Below are positions 1 through 8,557 of a stretch of 64,000 bases of DNA, piece after piece (within the stretch, counting starts at the first letter, position 1; each line of letters opens with the position of its first letter). The DNA is taken from positions 47,370 through 111,369 of the forward strand of contig NZ_RJWA01000012.1 of assembly GCF_003762835.1 (NCBI RefSeq), given 5' to 3'. The DNA is from Micromonospora sp. HM5-17 (GTDB taxonomy: Bacteria; Actinomycetota; Actinomycetes; Mycobacteriales; Micromonosporaceae). The translations under genes were made by a program, and so were the position numbers. The notes under the pieces are model-generated. The model saw only the letters and a list, made by a program, of their open reading frames with translations, was not told the DNA's origin and ran no database searches.

Positions 1-357
1 GAACCCGACGGCTACCGCCGGGTCTTCACCCGGGCGGACCCGCCGGTGCGGGAGCTGCTCACCACCCATCTGGACTCGGGCACCCGGTACTGGCCCCTGG
101 TCAGCGACCTGATCGCGGCCAGCGACGGCGCCGGGGGGCCGGCCCCGGCGCTGGCCCGGCTGGGCGAACCGCTGACCGAGCGTGAGCTGACCGTGCTGCG
201 CTACCTCCAGAGCATCCTGTCCAACGTGGAGATCGCGGCGGAGCTGTCCCTGTCGGTCAACACCGTCAAGACCCACATCCGGAACATCTACCGCAAGCTG
301 GACGCCACCCGCCGCCGGGACGCGGTACGCCGGGCGCGCGAGCTGCATCTGCTGTGA
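1..357 (+). CDS. LuxR-family transcriptional regulator, C-terminal part (cut by window edge)
   Basis: The reading frame is already open at base 1, so the GTG at 46 is probably internal and the 5' part lies outside the window. The visible 118 residues end in a LuxR/GerE helix-turn-helix: LTERELTVLRYL, then NVEIAAELSLSVNTVKTH and an IYRKL recognition-helix tail. The residues before it look like the end of a long effector domain, as in the large LAL/MalT-type regulators, but that part cannot be seen. The target genes are unknown. The last 35 bases, including the stop codon, are repeated imperfectly just downstream (see the repeat at 323-416). Confidence 0.85.
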   Translation, partial: EPDGYRRVFTRADPPVRELLTTHLDSGTRYWPLVSDLIAASDGAGGPAPALARLGEPLTERELTVLRYLQSILSNVEIAAELSLSVNTVKTHIRNIYRKLDATRRRDAVRRARELHLL

Positions 358-416
358 GGCCCGGTACGCGGCGCGCGCGAGCTGCCTCCGCGGTGACCCG
401 GTACGCCGGCCGTGCG
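323..416 (+). repeat. Imperfect tandem copies of the 3' end of the LuxR-type gene
   Basis: Bases 323-357 (the last 11 codons and stop of the regulator) recur at 362-396 with 30 of 35 identities, including an in-register TGA. A shorter third copy starts at 399 and matches 16 of 18 bases. The copies lie 37-39 bp apart. This looks like an old tandem duplication by slippage in a GC-rich end. I see no gene in 358-542 apart from this. Confidence 0.7.
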
Positions 417-542
417 GGACGCGTCCCCGGACTCACGCCCGCGGCGGCCCGGGCGCGGTGCCGGCCCGCGCCCACGGATCGCGTGGTCGGCGCGCGCCGC
501 GGGTGCCGCGCCGGTCGGCGACGCACACCGGGGCCGCCGACG

Positions 543-1094
543 TCACGCCCCGGCGGCCTTGTCGATCGCGGCCAGCAGGTCGGGGGCGGCGTACGACCCG
601 TCGAGCGGCAGGTCGTTGAGGAAGAACGTCGGTGTGGCGGCGACCCCGGAGCGGATCCCGCCGACGAAGTCACCCCGGATCCGGTCGAGGTAGGCGTGGT
701 GGCCGACCTCCTCGCCGATCTCGTCCGCCGGCAGTCCGAGCTGCTGCATCCCGAGCGAGAGATGCACCGGGTCGAGCTGGTCCTGGTGCTCGAAGAGCCA
801 GTCGTGCATCGCCCAGAAACCGCCCCGGACGGCCGCCGCCTCCGCGACCTCCGCCGCGTCCTCGGCGTACGGGTGGACGTTGACCAGCGGAAAGTGCCGG
901 AAGACCAGCCGTACGGTCTCCGGCCGCTGGCGCAGCACCTCGTGGAGGATGCCGTGCGCGGTCCCGCAGTGTATGCACTGGTAGTCGCCGTACTGGACGA
1001 GCGTGACCGGCGCGTCCGCCGGGCCCCGGATGTGGTCGACCTCGGTGACGGGCACCCGGAGCCGGCTGACCGTGACCTGTAGGGGAGTGCTCAC
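543..1094 (-). CDS. DsbA-family thioredoxin-fold protein
   Basis: A 183-residue single-domain thioredoxin-fold protein. VTLVQYGDYQCIHC carries a CxxC redox pair (C-I-H-C) after the first strand, and the fold ends with a cis-proline-like segment, GVAATPTFFLNDLPLDG. This matches the DsbA/FrnE-like and NhaA-associated thioredoxin group. No signal peptide is visible, so a cytoplasmic thiol-disulfide or detoxification role is more likely than periplasmic folding. I chose the GTG at 1094 because GAGGAG lies just upstream; the frame runs open to 1175 without such support. The substrate is unknown. Confidence 0.85.
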   Translation of the reverse strand: MSTPLQVTVSRLRVPVTEVDHIRGPADAPVTLVQYGDYQCIHCGTAHGILHEVLRQRPETVRLVFRHFPLVNVHPYAEDAAEVAEAAAVRGGFWAMHDWLFEHQDQLDPVHLSLGMQQLGLPADEIGEEVGHHAYLDRIRGDFVGGIRSGVAATPTFFLNDLPLDGSYAAPDLLAAIDKAAGA

Positions 1095-1220
1095 TGGTGC
1101 TCCTCGATGGCCCCGGCGCAAACAGCGCGGTGTGGTGACCGAAGGGTCGCACCGGGCGGGGTGAGCGCTCCTCACCCGAAGCGGGTGAGCGCCCGCGGGC
1201 CGGACCTGCCGGCCGAGGGC

Positions 1221-1898
1221 TCACAGCCGGACCGTGATGTGGTTGTCGACGGCGGTGACGCCCGGGGCGGACCAGGCGACCCGCTCCGCCTCCTCCCGCT
1301 CCAGCCACGAGCGGACGGTCCCGGAGAGGACGACGACCCCGGCCCGGATCTGGATGCCGATCCGCTCGGCGTCGGTCTCCACACTCCGGACCAGCGCGTG
1401 CTGGAGACGCTCCGAGATCTCCTCCGGTGCCGGTGCCTCGCGCGGCCGTACCGAGATGCCGTTGGTCACCCCGCGGATGCCGGACAACCTGCGGACCGCC
1501 TGCTCGGCGGCGCGCCGCTGGTACTCCCACTCGACCTCACCGCGGAGCACCACCCAGGCGTCGGCGACGGTCACGTCGAGGTTCTCCACGGGCACGAAGG
1601 CGTCCCACTCCAACGCCCGCAGCGCGGCGGCGGCCAGCTCCGGGTCGGGCCGCTGCGCGGCACCGGGCAGTCGTACCTCGATGTCGTTGGCGACCGCCCG
1701 TACCCGGCTCACCCGGTGCGCGGCCCGTTCGGCCGACCACTTCTTGGCGTAGCTGTCCACCCAGCCGCGCAGGGTCACGACGCCCTCCCGCACGATCACC
1801 CCGATCTCGTTGGGCTGCACCCGGGGCTCCCAGGCCAGCTCCGCGAGTACGTCGCGCTGGATCTCCTCGTCGCTGTGGCTCATCGTCCGGGTCGCCAT
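1221..1898 (-). CDS. Triple BON-domain protein
   Basis: The 225-residue protein consists of three BON domains at about residues 10-75, 80-150 and 155-225. Each has the pattern VTLRGWVD, VVLRGEVEW or VVLSGTVRSW followed by A-x-x-V-x-GV-x-x-V-x-N. BON domains are thought to bind phospholipids or surfaces and occur in stress-induced proteins such as OsmY. No signal peptide or membrane segment is visible, so this copy appears cytoplasmic. The start is ATG 1898 with GGAGG upstream. It lies downstream of its own promoter region and next to the DsbA-like gene, but the 126-bp gap argues against tight coupling. Confidence 0.85.
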   Translation of the reverse strand: MATRTMSHSDEEIQRDVLAELAWEPRVQPNEIGVIVREGVVTLRGWVDSYAKKWSAERAAHRVSRVRAVANDIEVRLPGAAQRPDPELAAAALRALEWDAFVPVENLDVTVADAWVVLRGEVEWEYQRRAAEQAVRRLSGIRGVTNGISVRPREAPAPEEISERLQHALVRSVETDAERIGIQIRAGVVVLSGTVRSWLEREEAERVAWSAPGVTAVDNHITVRL

Positions 1899-2149
1899 GG
1901 TCGTTCCTCCCGCGTTCGGATCCGGGGGCGCGGGACGGACCGGACGGGGTCTCGTCCCGGTCGGGGCGGTGGGCGGTAGGCTCCGCCCGCCACCGTCGGT
2001 TCCGACCCTGGCTCACGTCCGGGTGACGACTCCTCGCCCTGAGCGGGTGAGCCGACCGCCGGCCGGAGCGGGAGTGACAGGGACGACGGCCATCAGGGAT
2101 CATCGATGCCGATGGGGTGCGGGGACGGGCCCGGCCGGAGGGACGAGGG

Positions 2150-4183
2150 ATGACGACGGAGCAGCAGAGGGTCGGGGCCGACCCGGAGCAGACCGGATCC
2201 GCGCCGACCGCTCGGAACGACGCGGGCTCGGGGCGGCCCGACGCGCCCGCCGCGGAGGGCACGGGTGTTGCTCCCGGCCGGGCCCGAACGTTCGTGCTCC
2301 GGCTGGTCCGGCACGAGTGGACGCTCGCCAGCCTCGGCGGACTGCTCCTGGCCGTCGTCCTGACCTGGCCGACCCTGAGGGACATCACCTGGACGATCCC
2401 CCAGGACATCGGCGACCCGACCCTCCAGGCGTGGCAGATCGCGTGGGGCGGATACGCCGTCCTGCACCAACCGCTCCAGCTCTGGCACTCGAACACGTTC
2501 TATCCGGAGCCGTACACCTACGCCTACTCGGACACTCTGCTCGGCTACGCCCCGTTCGGGATGATCGGCGAGGGTCCGGTCGCCGCGGTCATCCGCTACA
2601 ACATCCTGTACGTGCTGGTGCACGCGCTCGCCTTTGTCGGGGCGTACGCCCTGACCCGGCAGCTCGGCGCGGGCCGGATCGGGGCCGCGGTGGCCGGGGT
2701 CGCCTTCGCGTACGCCCCGTGGCGGCTCGCCCAGGCGGGACACCTGCACGTCCTCTCGGTCGGCGGCATCGCCCTGGCCCTGGCCATGCTGTCCCGGGGA
2801 CACGGCTGGTCGCTGCGGCACGGCTACCGACCGGACCGGAGCCGCCCCGGCTGGGCGTTCGCCGGCTGGCTGGTGGCGGCGTGGCAGATCACCCTCGGCT
2901 TCGGGATCGGCCTGCCGTTCGGGTACGTCCTGGCGCTGATCTGCGTCGCCGTCGGCGTCTGCTACCTCTGGTCCTGGTGGCGGCGGGGGCGCCGGCCGCT
3001 CTTCGGCCGACGGCTGTTCGTCGCGGACCTGGTCGGAGGGCTGATCTTCGCCGGCGTGACCGGCTTCATGGCGCTGCCGTACCTGGAGGTGGTGGCGCGG
3101 CACCCGGCCGGCCGTCGGACGCTTGCCCAGATCGCGCAGTTCTCCCCGCCGTGGCATGGCTTCCTGACCGCGCCCCCCGAGAACTGGCTCTGGGGCGAGC
3201 GGCACGCCGCGGCCCGACAGACCCTCTCGTTCGCCGGGGAGATGACCCTGCTGCCAGGGGTGGTGCTGATCGGGCTCGCCTTCGCCGGTCTCTTCTTTTC
3301 GGCCTGGCGGATCCGACACCGGGTCGTCCTCGCCGTCGGCGTGCTGGTCAGCGTGGTTCTGGCCAGCGGTACGACGTTCGGCGGCGACGGCAACCCGGGG
3401 TACGCCACCCTGGTCCTGTACGTGCCTGGCTGGGACGCGATCCGGACCCCGGGCCGGCTCGTTCTCTGGACCACGCTGCTGCTCGGCATTCTGGCCGCCG
3501 GGGCGCTCACCGCGCTGACCCGTCAGCCGGCGACGGACCCGGTCGGCGAGGGCACGGCCCCGGTCAGCGGGGCGGGGGCGGATGCCGCCGGCGAGCCGAA
3601 GCGGGACGCCGCCGAGCCGTCGGCGACTCCCGGAGCCCCGCCGCCGGCCCCGGCGCCCCGGCCGGGGCGGCCGGTGCTGCGTCCGGCGCGCTACCCCGTG
3701 CCGCCGGAGCCCGTGGCGAAGCCTCGACCGACCGCCGGGCGGGGAGCCCGGACGCTGGCCCGGCTGGTGGCGGCGATACCGCTCGCCCTGGTCGTCCTCG
3801 AGGGGGTGAACACCACCCCGCACGCCCCGGTCATCCCACAACCCGCGGCGCTGCGCGGCGCGGAGGGTCCGCTGCTGGTGCTGCCGGCGAGCGGCACCCT
3901 CGAGTTCAGCGTGATGCTCTGGTCCACCGACGGCTTCCCGAAGATCGTCAACGGGTTGGCCTCCTTCACCCCGGAGTCCCAGGCCCGGACCCACGCGGTC
4001 ACGACCAGCTTCCCTGACCGGGCCAGCGTGGACTACCTGCGGGGCCTCGGCATCCGTACCGTGGTGGTGCTGCCGGAGTACCTGCCCGGCTCTCCCTGGC
4101 AGGACGTGCTGAGCCGCCCGGTGGACGGGCTGGGGGTCACGCGCGAGGAGATCGGTGGTCACGTCGTGTTCCGCCTCGGGTGA
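2150..4183 (+). CDS. Polytopic membrane protein, GT-C glycosyltransferase-like
   Basis: A 677-residue protein. A short acidic cytoplasmic N-terminus leads into a first membrane helix near residue 50 (SLGGLLLAVVLTWP), then about ten further hydrophobic helices up to residue 450. A Pro/Ala-rich loop covers about 460-540, followed by one more helix and a C-terminal soluble domain. The first extracytoplasmic loop has a DIGDPTLQAWQ stretch and FYPEPYTYAYSD. This pattern is common in actinobacterial integral membrane proteins related to GT-C polyprenyl-phosphate-dependent glycosyltransferases. The family call is by architecture only and the substrate is unknown. ATG 2150 follows GACGAGGG; an in-frame ATG at 2117 is less likely. 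Confidence 0.7.
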   Translation: MTTEQQRVGADPEQTGSAPTARNDAGSGRPDAPAAEGTGVAPGRARTFVLRLVRHEWTLASLGGLLLAVVLTWPTLRDITWTIPQDIGDPTLQAWQIAWGGYAVLHQPLQLWHSNTFYPEPYTYAYSDTLLGYAPFGMIGEGPVAAVIRYNILYVLVHALAFVGAYALTRQLGAGRIGAAVAGVAFAYAPWRLAQAGHLHVLSVGGIALALAMLSRGHGWSLRHGYRPDRSRPGWAFAGWLVAAWQITLGFGIGLPFGYVLALICVAVGVCYLWSWWRRGRRPLFGRRLFVADLVGGLIFAGVTGFMALPYLEVVARHPAGRRTLAQIAQFSPPWHGFLTAPPENWLWGERHAAARQTLSFAGEMTLLPGVVLIGLAFAGLFFSAWRIRHRVVLAVGVLVSVVLASGTTFGGDGNPGYATLVLYVPGWDAIRTPGRLVLWTTLLLGILAAGALTALTRQPATDPVGEGTAPVSGAGADAAGEPKRDAAEPSATPGAPPPAPAPRPGRPVLRPARYPVPPEPVAKPRPTAGRGARTLARLVAAIPLALVVLEGVNTTPHAPVIPQPAALRGAEGPLLVLPASGTLEFSVMLWSTDGFPKIVNGLASFTPESQARTHAVTTSFPDRASVDYLRGLGIRTVVVLPEYLPGSPWQDVLSRPVDGLGVTREEIGGHVVFRLG

Positions 4184-4204
4184 CTTAGTTTAAGAGCACA
4201 ACTA

Positions 4205-4210
4205 TTGACA
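4205..4210 (+). promoter_or_regulatory. Candidate -35 box in an AT-rich island upstream of the GH74 gene
   Basis: A consensus TTGACA lies in the AT-rich stretch that follows the membrane-protein stop at 4183. No good -10 stands 17 bases further on, so if this is the promoter it probably needs an activator. An 8-bp inverted repeat (GACGGCCT at 4217-4224, AGGCCGTC at 4243-4250) follows and could be a terminator or an operator. Nothing else is recognisable in 4251-4470. Confidence 0.3.
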
Positions 4211-4470
4211 GTGCGTGACGGCCTGTGTGACGGTGTCGCACGAGGCCGTCGCGGGAGCCGAAGCGACGCCACGGGAGCCCCAGGGCAGCTCCCTCACCAC
4301 CTGTTCCCCGTCCGCGTACCCGTGCGGCGACCGGGCCCGTCCCCGGCCTGGTCCGCCCTCGGCCCGCCCCCCCGGCGGGCCGCTCCCGCCGGTGCGGACG
4401 GTCCTCTCCTCGTCCGGCGGACGCGGTGGCGCGTACGCCGTCGGCGAGCTCTTCGACAGGGAGCCCTCAC

Positions 4471-7167
4471 ATGCGTAGAAGTCTCGCCAGCGCGCTCACC
4501 GCCGCGCTGGCCGCCGGCACGACGGCGGTGGTCGCCCAGGTCGCCGTCAGCCCCTCCGCGTCGCCAGCCTCGGCCGCCGCCGCCGAGCCGTACTCCTGGA
4601 AGAACGTCCGGATCGACGGCGGTGGCTTCGTTCCCGGCATCGTCTTCAACCCCACCGAACGGAACCTGATCTACGCCCGTACCGACATCGGCGGTGCCTA
4701 CCGGTGGGAGCAGTCCAGCCAGTCCTGGATCCCGCTGCTGGACTGGGTCGGCTGGGACCGGTGGGGCTGGAACGGTGTGCTCAGCATCGCCACCGATCCC
4801 GTGCAGACCAACCGGGTGTACGCGGCCGTCGGGATGTACACCAACGACTGGGACCCGAACAACGGCGCCATCCTGCGCTCGACCGACAGGGGGAACAGCT
4901 GGCAGGCGTACGAGCTGCCGTTCAAGGTCGGCGGCAACATGCCGGGGCGGGGCCAGGGGGAGCGGCTCGCCGTCGACCCGAACCGCAACAGCATCGTCTA
5001 CTTCGGTGCCGAGGGCGGCAACGGGCTCTGGCGCAGCACCGACTACGGCGCGACGTGGGCGAAGGTCAGCAGCTTCCCGAACCCCGGCAACTACGCCCAG
5101 GACCCGAACGACCCCAACGGCTACCTCAACCACAACCAGGGCGTGACCTGGGTGGCGTTCGACAAGAGCACCGGCACCCCGGGCACCGCCACCCGGACGA
5201 TCTACGTCGGGGTCGCGGACAAGCAGAACCCGGTCTACCGGAGCACCGACGGCGGGACGAGCTGGGAGCGGATCCCCGGCCAGCCGACCGGTTATCTCGC
5301 GCACAAGGGCGTGGTCGACCCCGTCGGCGGCTACCTCTACATCGCCACCAGTGACACCGGCGGCCCGTACGACGGCGGCAAGGGCGACGTCTGGAAGTTC
5401 CACCGGGCCACCGGCGCCTGGACCCAGATCAGCCCGATCCCGTCCAGCAGCTCCGACGCGTACTTCGGGTACAGCGGGCTGACCATCGACCGGCAGAACC
5501 CCAACACGATCATGGTCGCCACCCAGATCTCCTGGTGGCCGGACGCGATCTTCTTCCGCAGCACCGACGGGGGTGCGACCTGGACCCGGGCCTGGGACTG
5601 GGCCGGTTACCCCACCCGGACCAAGCGCTACACCATGGACATCAGCTCGGCGCCCTGGCTGACCTTTGGCGCCAACCCCGCCCCGCCGGAGGAGACCCCG
5701 AAGCTCGGCTGGATGAACGAGTCACTGGAGATCGACCCGTTCGACGGCAACCGGTTGCTGTACGGGACCGGCGCGACGATCTACGGCACCACCAACCTGC
5801 GCGACTGGGACAGGGGTGGCACCGTCACCATCCGCCCCATGGTGCGTGGGCTGGAGGAGACGGCCGTCCTCGACCTGATCAGTCCACCGAGCGGTGCCCC
5901 GCTGGTCAGCGCGCTCGGCGACGTGGGCGGGTTCCGGCACACCAACCTGGACGCCGTCCCGGCGATGATGTTCACCCAGCCCACCTTCACCAGCACCACC
6001 AGCCTGGACTTCGCCGAGCGGAACCCGAGCGTCATGGTCCGGGCCGGCAACTTCACCGACGCCGACCGGCCGAACGACAGCCACGTCGCCTTCTCCACGG
6101 ACGGCGGCGCGAACTGGTTCCAGGGCGCCGAACCGTCCGGGATCAACAGTGGGGGGACGGTCGCCGCCGCGGCCGACGGCAGCCGGTTCCTCTGGGCACC
6201 CGGCGACGCGGGCCAGCCGGTCGTCTACTCCGTCGGGTACGGCACCACCTGGGCCGCCGCCAGCGGTATCCCGGCCAACGCCGTGGTCGAGTCCGACCGG
6301 GTGAACCCGATGAGTTTCTACGGCGTCTCCGGCGGCCGGTTCTACGTCAGCACCAACGGCGGGCAGAGCTTCACCGCGACCGCGACGGGGCTGCCGAGCG
6401 GCGGGGTGAAGATCAAGGCGGTGCCGGGCGTCGAGGGCGAGATCTGGCTGGCCGGGGAGACCGGCATTCTCCGCTCCACCGACGCCGGCGCCAGCTTCAC
6501 CAGGCTGCCGAACGTCACCTGGGCGGTCAACGTCGGGTTCGGCCGGGCGGCGCCGGGGCAGACGTACCCGGCGGTCTTCGCGGTCGCCACCGTGGACGGG
6601 GTGACCGGGGTCTACCGGTCGGACAACGCCGGTGCCACCTGGGTCCGGATCAACGACGACCGGCACCAGTACGGCAACATGGGCGAGGCGTTGACCGGTG
6701 ACCCGAGGGTCTACGGCCGGGTCTACCTGGGCACCAACGGTCGGGGCATCCTGGTGGCCGACCGGCTCGGCGGGCCGACCAGCGGACCGACGACCGCCCC
6801 GCCGACGACCGCGCCGACCACGCGTCCCCCGACCACGCCGCCGACGACCTCCGCCCCGGCGGGGGCGTGCACGGCGACGTACCTGGTGACCGGCTCCTGG
6901 CAGGGCGGCTTCCAGGCGGAGGTGACGGTTCGCAACACCGGTACCGCGGCGCTCAGCGGCTGGACCGTGGGCTGGACGTTCCCCAACGGGCAGTCGATCA
7001 TTCAGATCTGGGGCGGCCTACACATCCAGACCGGCGGGACGGTCTCGGTGCGCAACGCGCCGTACAACGGCAACCTGGCGCCCGGCGCCTCCACCACGTC
7101 CGGCTTCCTCGCCAGGTGGACCGGCACGAACGACGTACCGGCGTCGGTCAGCTGCGTACCGAGCTGA
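4471..7167 (+). CDS. Secreted GH74 xyloglucanase with C-terminal CBM2
   Basis: An 898-residue secreted enzyme: signal peptide (about 1-38, ending in an Ala-rich SPASAAAAEP stretch), a GH74 catalytic module of two seven-bladed propellers (about 40-765), a Thr/Pro linker and a CBM2 cellulose-binding domain (about 800-898, starting at ACTATYLVTGSWQGGF). BNR/Asp-box motifs recur (STDRGNSW, STDYGATW, STDGGTSW, STDGGATW). Asp72 in RTDIGGAYRW and Asp484 in GDVGGFRH sit at the positions of the two catalytic acids of characterised GH74 enzymes. The expected role is endo-hydrolysis of xyloglucan outside the cell, with CBM2 holding it on cellulose. Start ATG 4471 is set by the signal peptide. It probably acts with the CBM2 protein at 11558. 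Confidence 0.93.
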   Translation: MRRSLASALTAALAAGTTAVVAQVAVSPSASPASAAAAEPYSWKNVRIDGGGFVPGIVFNPTERNLIYARTDIGGAYRWEQSSQSWIPLLDWVGWDRWGWNGVLSIATDPVQTNRVYAAVGMYTNDWDPNNGAILRSTDRGNSWQAYELPFKVGGNMPGRGQGERLAVDPNRNSIVYFGAEGGNGLWRSTDYGATWAKVSSFPNPGNYAQDPNDPNGYLNHNQGVTWVAFDKSTGTPGTATRTIYVGVADKQNPVYRSTDGGTSWERIPGQPTGYLAHKGVVDPVGGYLYIATSDTGGPYDGGKGDVWKFHRATGAWTQISPIPSSSSDAYFGYSGLTIDRQNPNTIMVATQISWWPDAIFFRSTDGGATWTRAWDWAGYPTRTKRYTMDISSAPWLTFGANPAPPEETPKLGWMNESLEIDPFDGNRLLYGTGATIYGTTNLRDWDRGGTVTIRPMVRGLEETAVLDLISPPSGAPLVSALGDVGGFRHTNLDAVPAMMFTQPTFTSTTSLDFAERNPSVMVRAGNFTDADRPNDSHVAFSTDGGANWFQGAEPSGINSGGTVAAAADGSRFLWAPGDAGQPVVYSVGYGTTWAAASGIPANAVVESDRVNPMSFYGVSGGRFYVSTNGGQSFTATATGLPSGGVKIKAVPGVEGEIWLAGETGILRSTDAGASFTRLPNVTWAVNVGFGRAAPGQTYPAVFAVATVDGVTGVYRSDNAGATWVRINDDRHQYGNMGEALTGDPRVYGRVYLGTNGRGILVADRLGGPTSGPTTAPPTTAPTTRPPTTPPTTSAPAGACTATYLVTGSWQGGFQAEVTVRNTGTAALSGWTVGWTFPNGQSIIQIWGGLHIQTGGTVSVRNAPYNGNLAPGASTTSGFLARWTGTNDVPASVSCVPS

Positions 7168-7234
7168 CGACGTGGGAAGGGTCCGGTCCCGGCGGGGGGG
7201 GATGCCGTGCCGGGCCGGACCGCCACCCGGCGGA

Positions 7235-7666
7235 TCAGGCGGTGGTGTCGAGCCGGACCGCCGAGGCGGAACGGTCGGCGTCCACGAGTTCAAGCCGGTC
7301 GCGGGCGGGCAGCTCCTTCCCGGACCGGGCCAGCACCGTGCGGGACGCGGTGCCGGCCCAGGCCACCGCGGCGCCGACCAGCACCGCCGCGGCGAGCCAG
7401 CTCCAGGGCAGGCCCGGGCGGCGGCCGGTGAGGGCGTCGTACGCCCGGCCGGCCCGCTGCCGCGCCTCGTCGGCGACACCGACGATCCGCGCCCCGGCCC
7501 GCCCGCTGAGCTGCCCGCCGGCCCGGCGCGCCGAACGGGTGGTGCCGCGGGCGGTGCGCCGCGCCGACGTACCGACCGGGTTGACCACGTTGATCAGGTA
7601 CTCCCACGCCTGGTCGGTGATCCGCTCGGGCGTGCGCCGGGGTTTCCGCAGGTGGGTTCCGCGCAT
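7235..7666 (-). CDS. Hypothetical protein with one membrane helix
   Basis: 143 residues and no recognised family. An Arg-rich N-terminal half (MRGTHLRKPRRTPERI, then TSARRTARGTTRSARRAGG) is followed by one hydrophobic helix near residues 88-110 (WLAAAVLVGAAVAWAG) and a charged C-terminal tail. The basic side should stay in the cytoplasm. Start ATG 7666 has GAGGAGG seven bases upstream; the frame is open to 7783 but without such a site. Membrane anchoring of a nucleic-acid- or lipid-binding basic region is possible, but this is inference only. Confidence 0.65.
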   Translation of the reverse strand: MRGTHLRKPRRTPERITDQAWEYLINVVNPVGTSARRTARGTTRSARRAGGQLSGRAGARIVGVADEARQRAGRAYDALTGRRPGLPWSWLAAAVLVGAAVAWAGTASRTVLARSGKELPARDRLELVDADRSASAVRLDTTA

Positions 7667-7859
7667 CTGTGGACCTCCTCGGTTGCCGAACACCGCGACC
7701 ACTTCGGACAGAGGTGTCTGTTCGGCGCGGTTGCGGTCGCTGTCCGGGTGCGCCGGCGGCTTTCGTGGCAAACCCGGGATCACGCCCCGAAGTCTGCCGT
7801 AACCGCTCCGCTCCCGCGGGCGGTACGGGCGGAACCGGCTCGCGATGCGGCGGTCGCGG

Positions 7860-8009
7860 TCAACGGATCAGGACAACGGAGACAGCCCGGGCGAAATCAT
7901 CGTCGTCGTCATCATCGTCATCGTCGCCGCCAGCGCCCGCGAACCCGCAGGCCAGCACCAGGGTCAGCAGGGCACCCACCCCGGCCAGTCCGAGCAGCTT
8001 CCTCAGCAT
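7860..8009 (-). CDS. Tiny lipoprotein with a poly-aspartate run
   Basis: 49 residues. MLRKLLGLAGVGALLTLVLACG is a classic lipoprotein signal peptide with lipobox TLVLAC, so Cys20 would be lipidated and the mature protein only 30 residues. It contains ten consecutive Asp encoded by alternating GAC/GAT triplets (7898-7927), followed by a short hydrophobic tail. ATG 8009 has GGAGGG five bases upstream. A surface cation-binding or charge role can be imagined but nothing proves it. The triplet run is a microsatellite and may vary in length between strains. Confidence 0.6.
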   Translation of the reverse strand: MLRKLLGLAGVGALLTLVLACGFAGAGGDDDDDDDDDDFARAVSVVLIR

Positions 8010-8098
8010 CAGTTCCCTCCCGGGCGCCGGGACCGCCCGGTGGCGTGCCCGGCCCGCCTCGGCGAGCCAGATGGCGGTGTGGCGCGGGGCGGTCTGAT

Positions 8099-8116
8099 CG
8101 ATAGGTGTCCCTATCG
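8099..8116. promoter_or_regulatory. 18-bp inverted repeat, possible operator
   Basis: CGATAGG, spacer TGTC, CCTATCG: perfect 7-bp arms. It lies 90 bp upstream of the poly-Asp lipoprotein start on the minus strand, where an operator or promoter element would be expected. AT-rich for its surroundings. No regulator family is assigned. Confidence 0.4.
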
Positions 8117-8284
8117 TAGGTGCTCGGCGGCGTCCGTTCACCGATCAGGGACGAGAGTCCTCCTCGGAGGTCGGGCGTGGGGGGATGAGTTCGTCGCCAG
8201 GGCCGATTGTGCTGTGAGATCTGTCACGTCATGCCCCGGTTTGGTGGGATCGTCGGCGGCCTGGGCTGGACGTGGAGCCGGAGC

Positions 8285-8330
8285 GCCACCCGCGGCCCCG
8301 GTTGGGGCCCCGACACGGGCCGCGGGTGGC
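8285..8330. other. Strong hairpin with 14-bp perfect arms
   Basis: Arms at 8285-8298 (GCCACCCGCGGCCC) and 8317-8330 (GGGCCGCGGGTGGC) enclose an 18-nt loop that itself contains GGGGCCCC. It is as strong as the terminators elsewhere in this window but stands upstream of both flanking genes, so it terminates no visible gene. It may belong to a small RNA or a 5' leader of the STAS transcript. Confidence 0.55.
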
Positions 8331-8557
8331 ACCGCGTCGGCCCGGGGAGGACTACGCTCGGGATCGTGGTTGGTGGTACGGACCCGGGTACGCCCGGAAA
8401 ATTTGCCGCATTTTGCCCCGTTACCGGGTAGGTTTGTCGGCTCGTTGAATAGATTGCCCGGCCGGAAGGGTGGCGATCGGGGCCGGAGGAGGAATACTCT
8501 CGGTCGCGGCCCGCGTACTGATTAGGCGCCCGGACATGGGCGAGTGGAGGTGCTCGC

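Larger units (their letters stand above)
8010..8557. other. Gene-free region between divergent genes
   Basis: 548 bp between the lipoprotein (minus) and the STAS gene (plus). It holds the inverted repeat at 8099-8116, the long hairpin at 8285-8330, and an AT-richer stretch at 8395-8455 that probably contains the STAS-gene promoter. I found no convincing -35/-10 pair. Short open frames here have no ribosome binding site and no recognisable product. Confidence 0.5.

Noticed and set aside
2093..4162. Minus-strand open frame of 689 codons opposite the first membrane protein
   Set aside because: Highly charged low-complexity translation; the plus strand encodes regular membrane helices.
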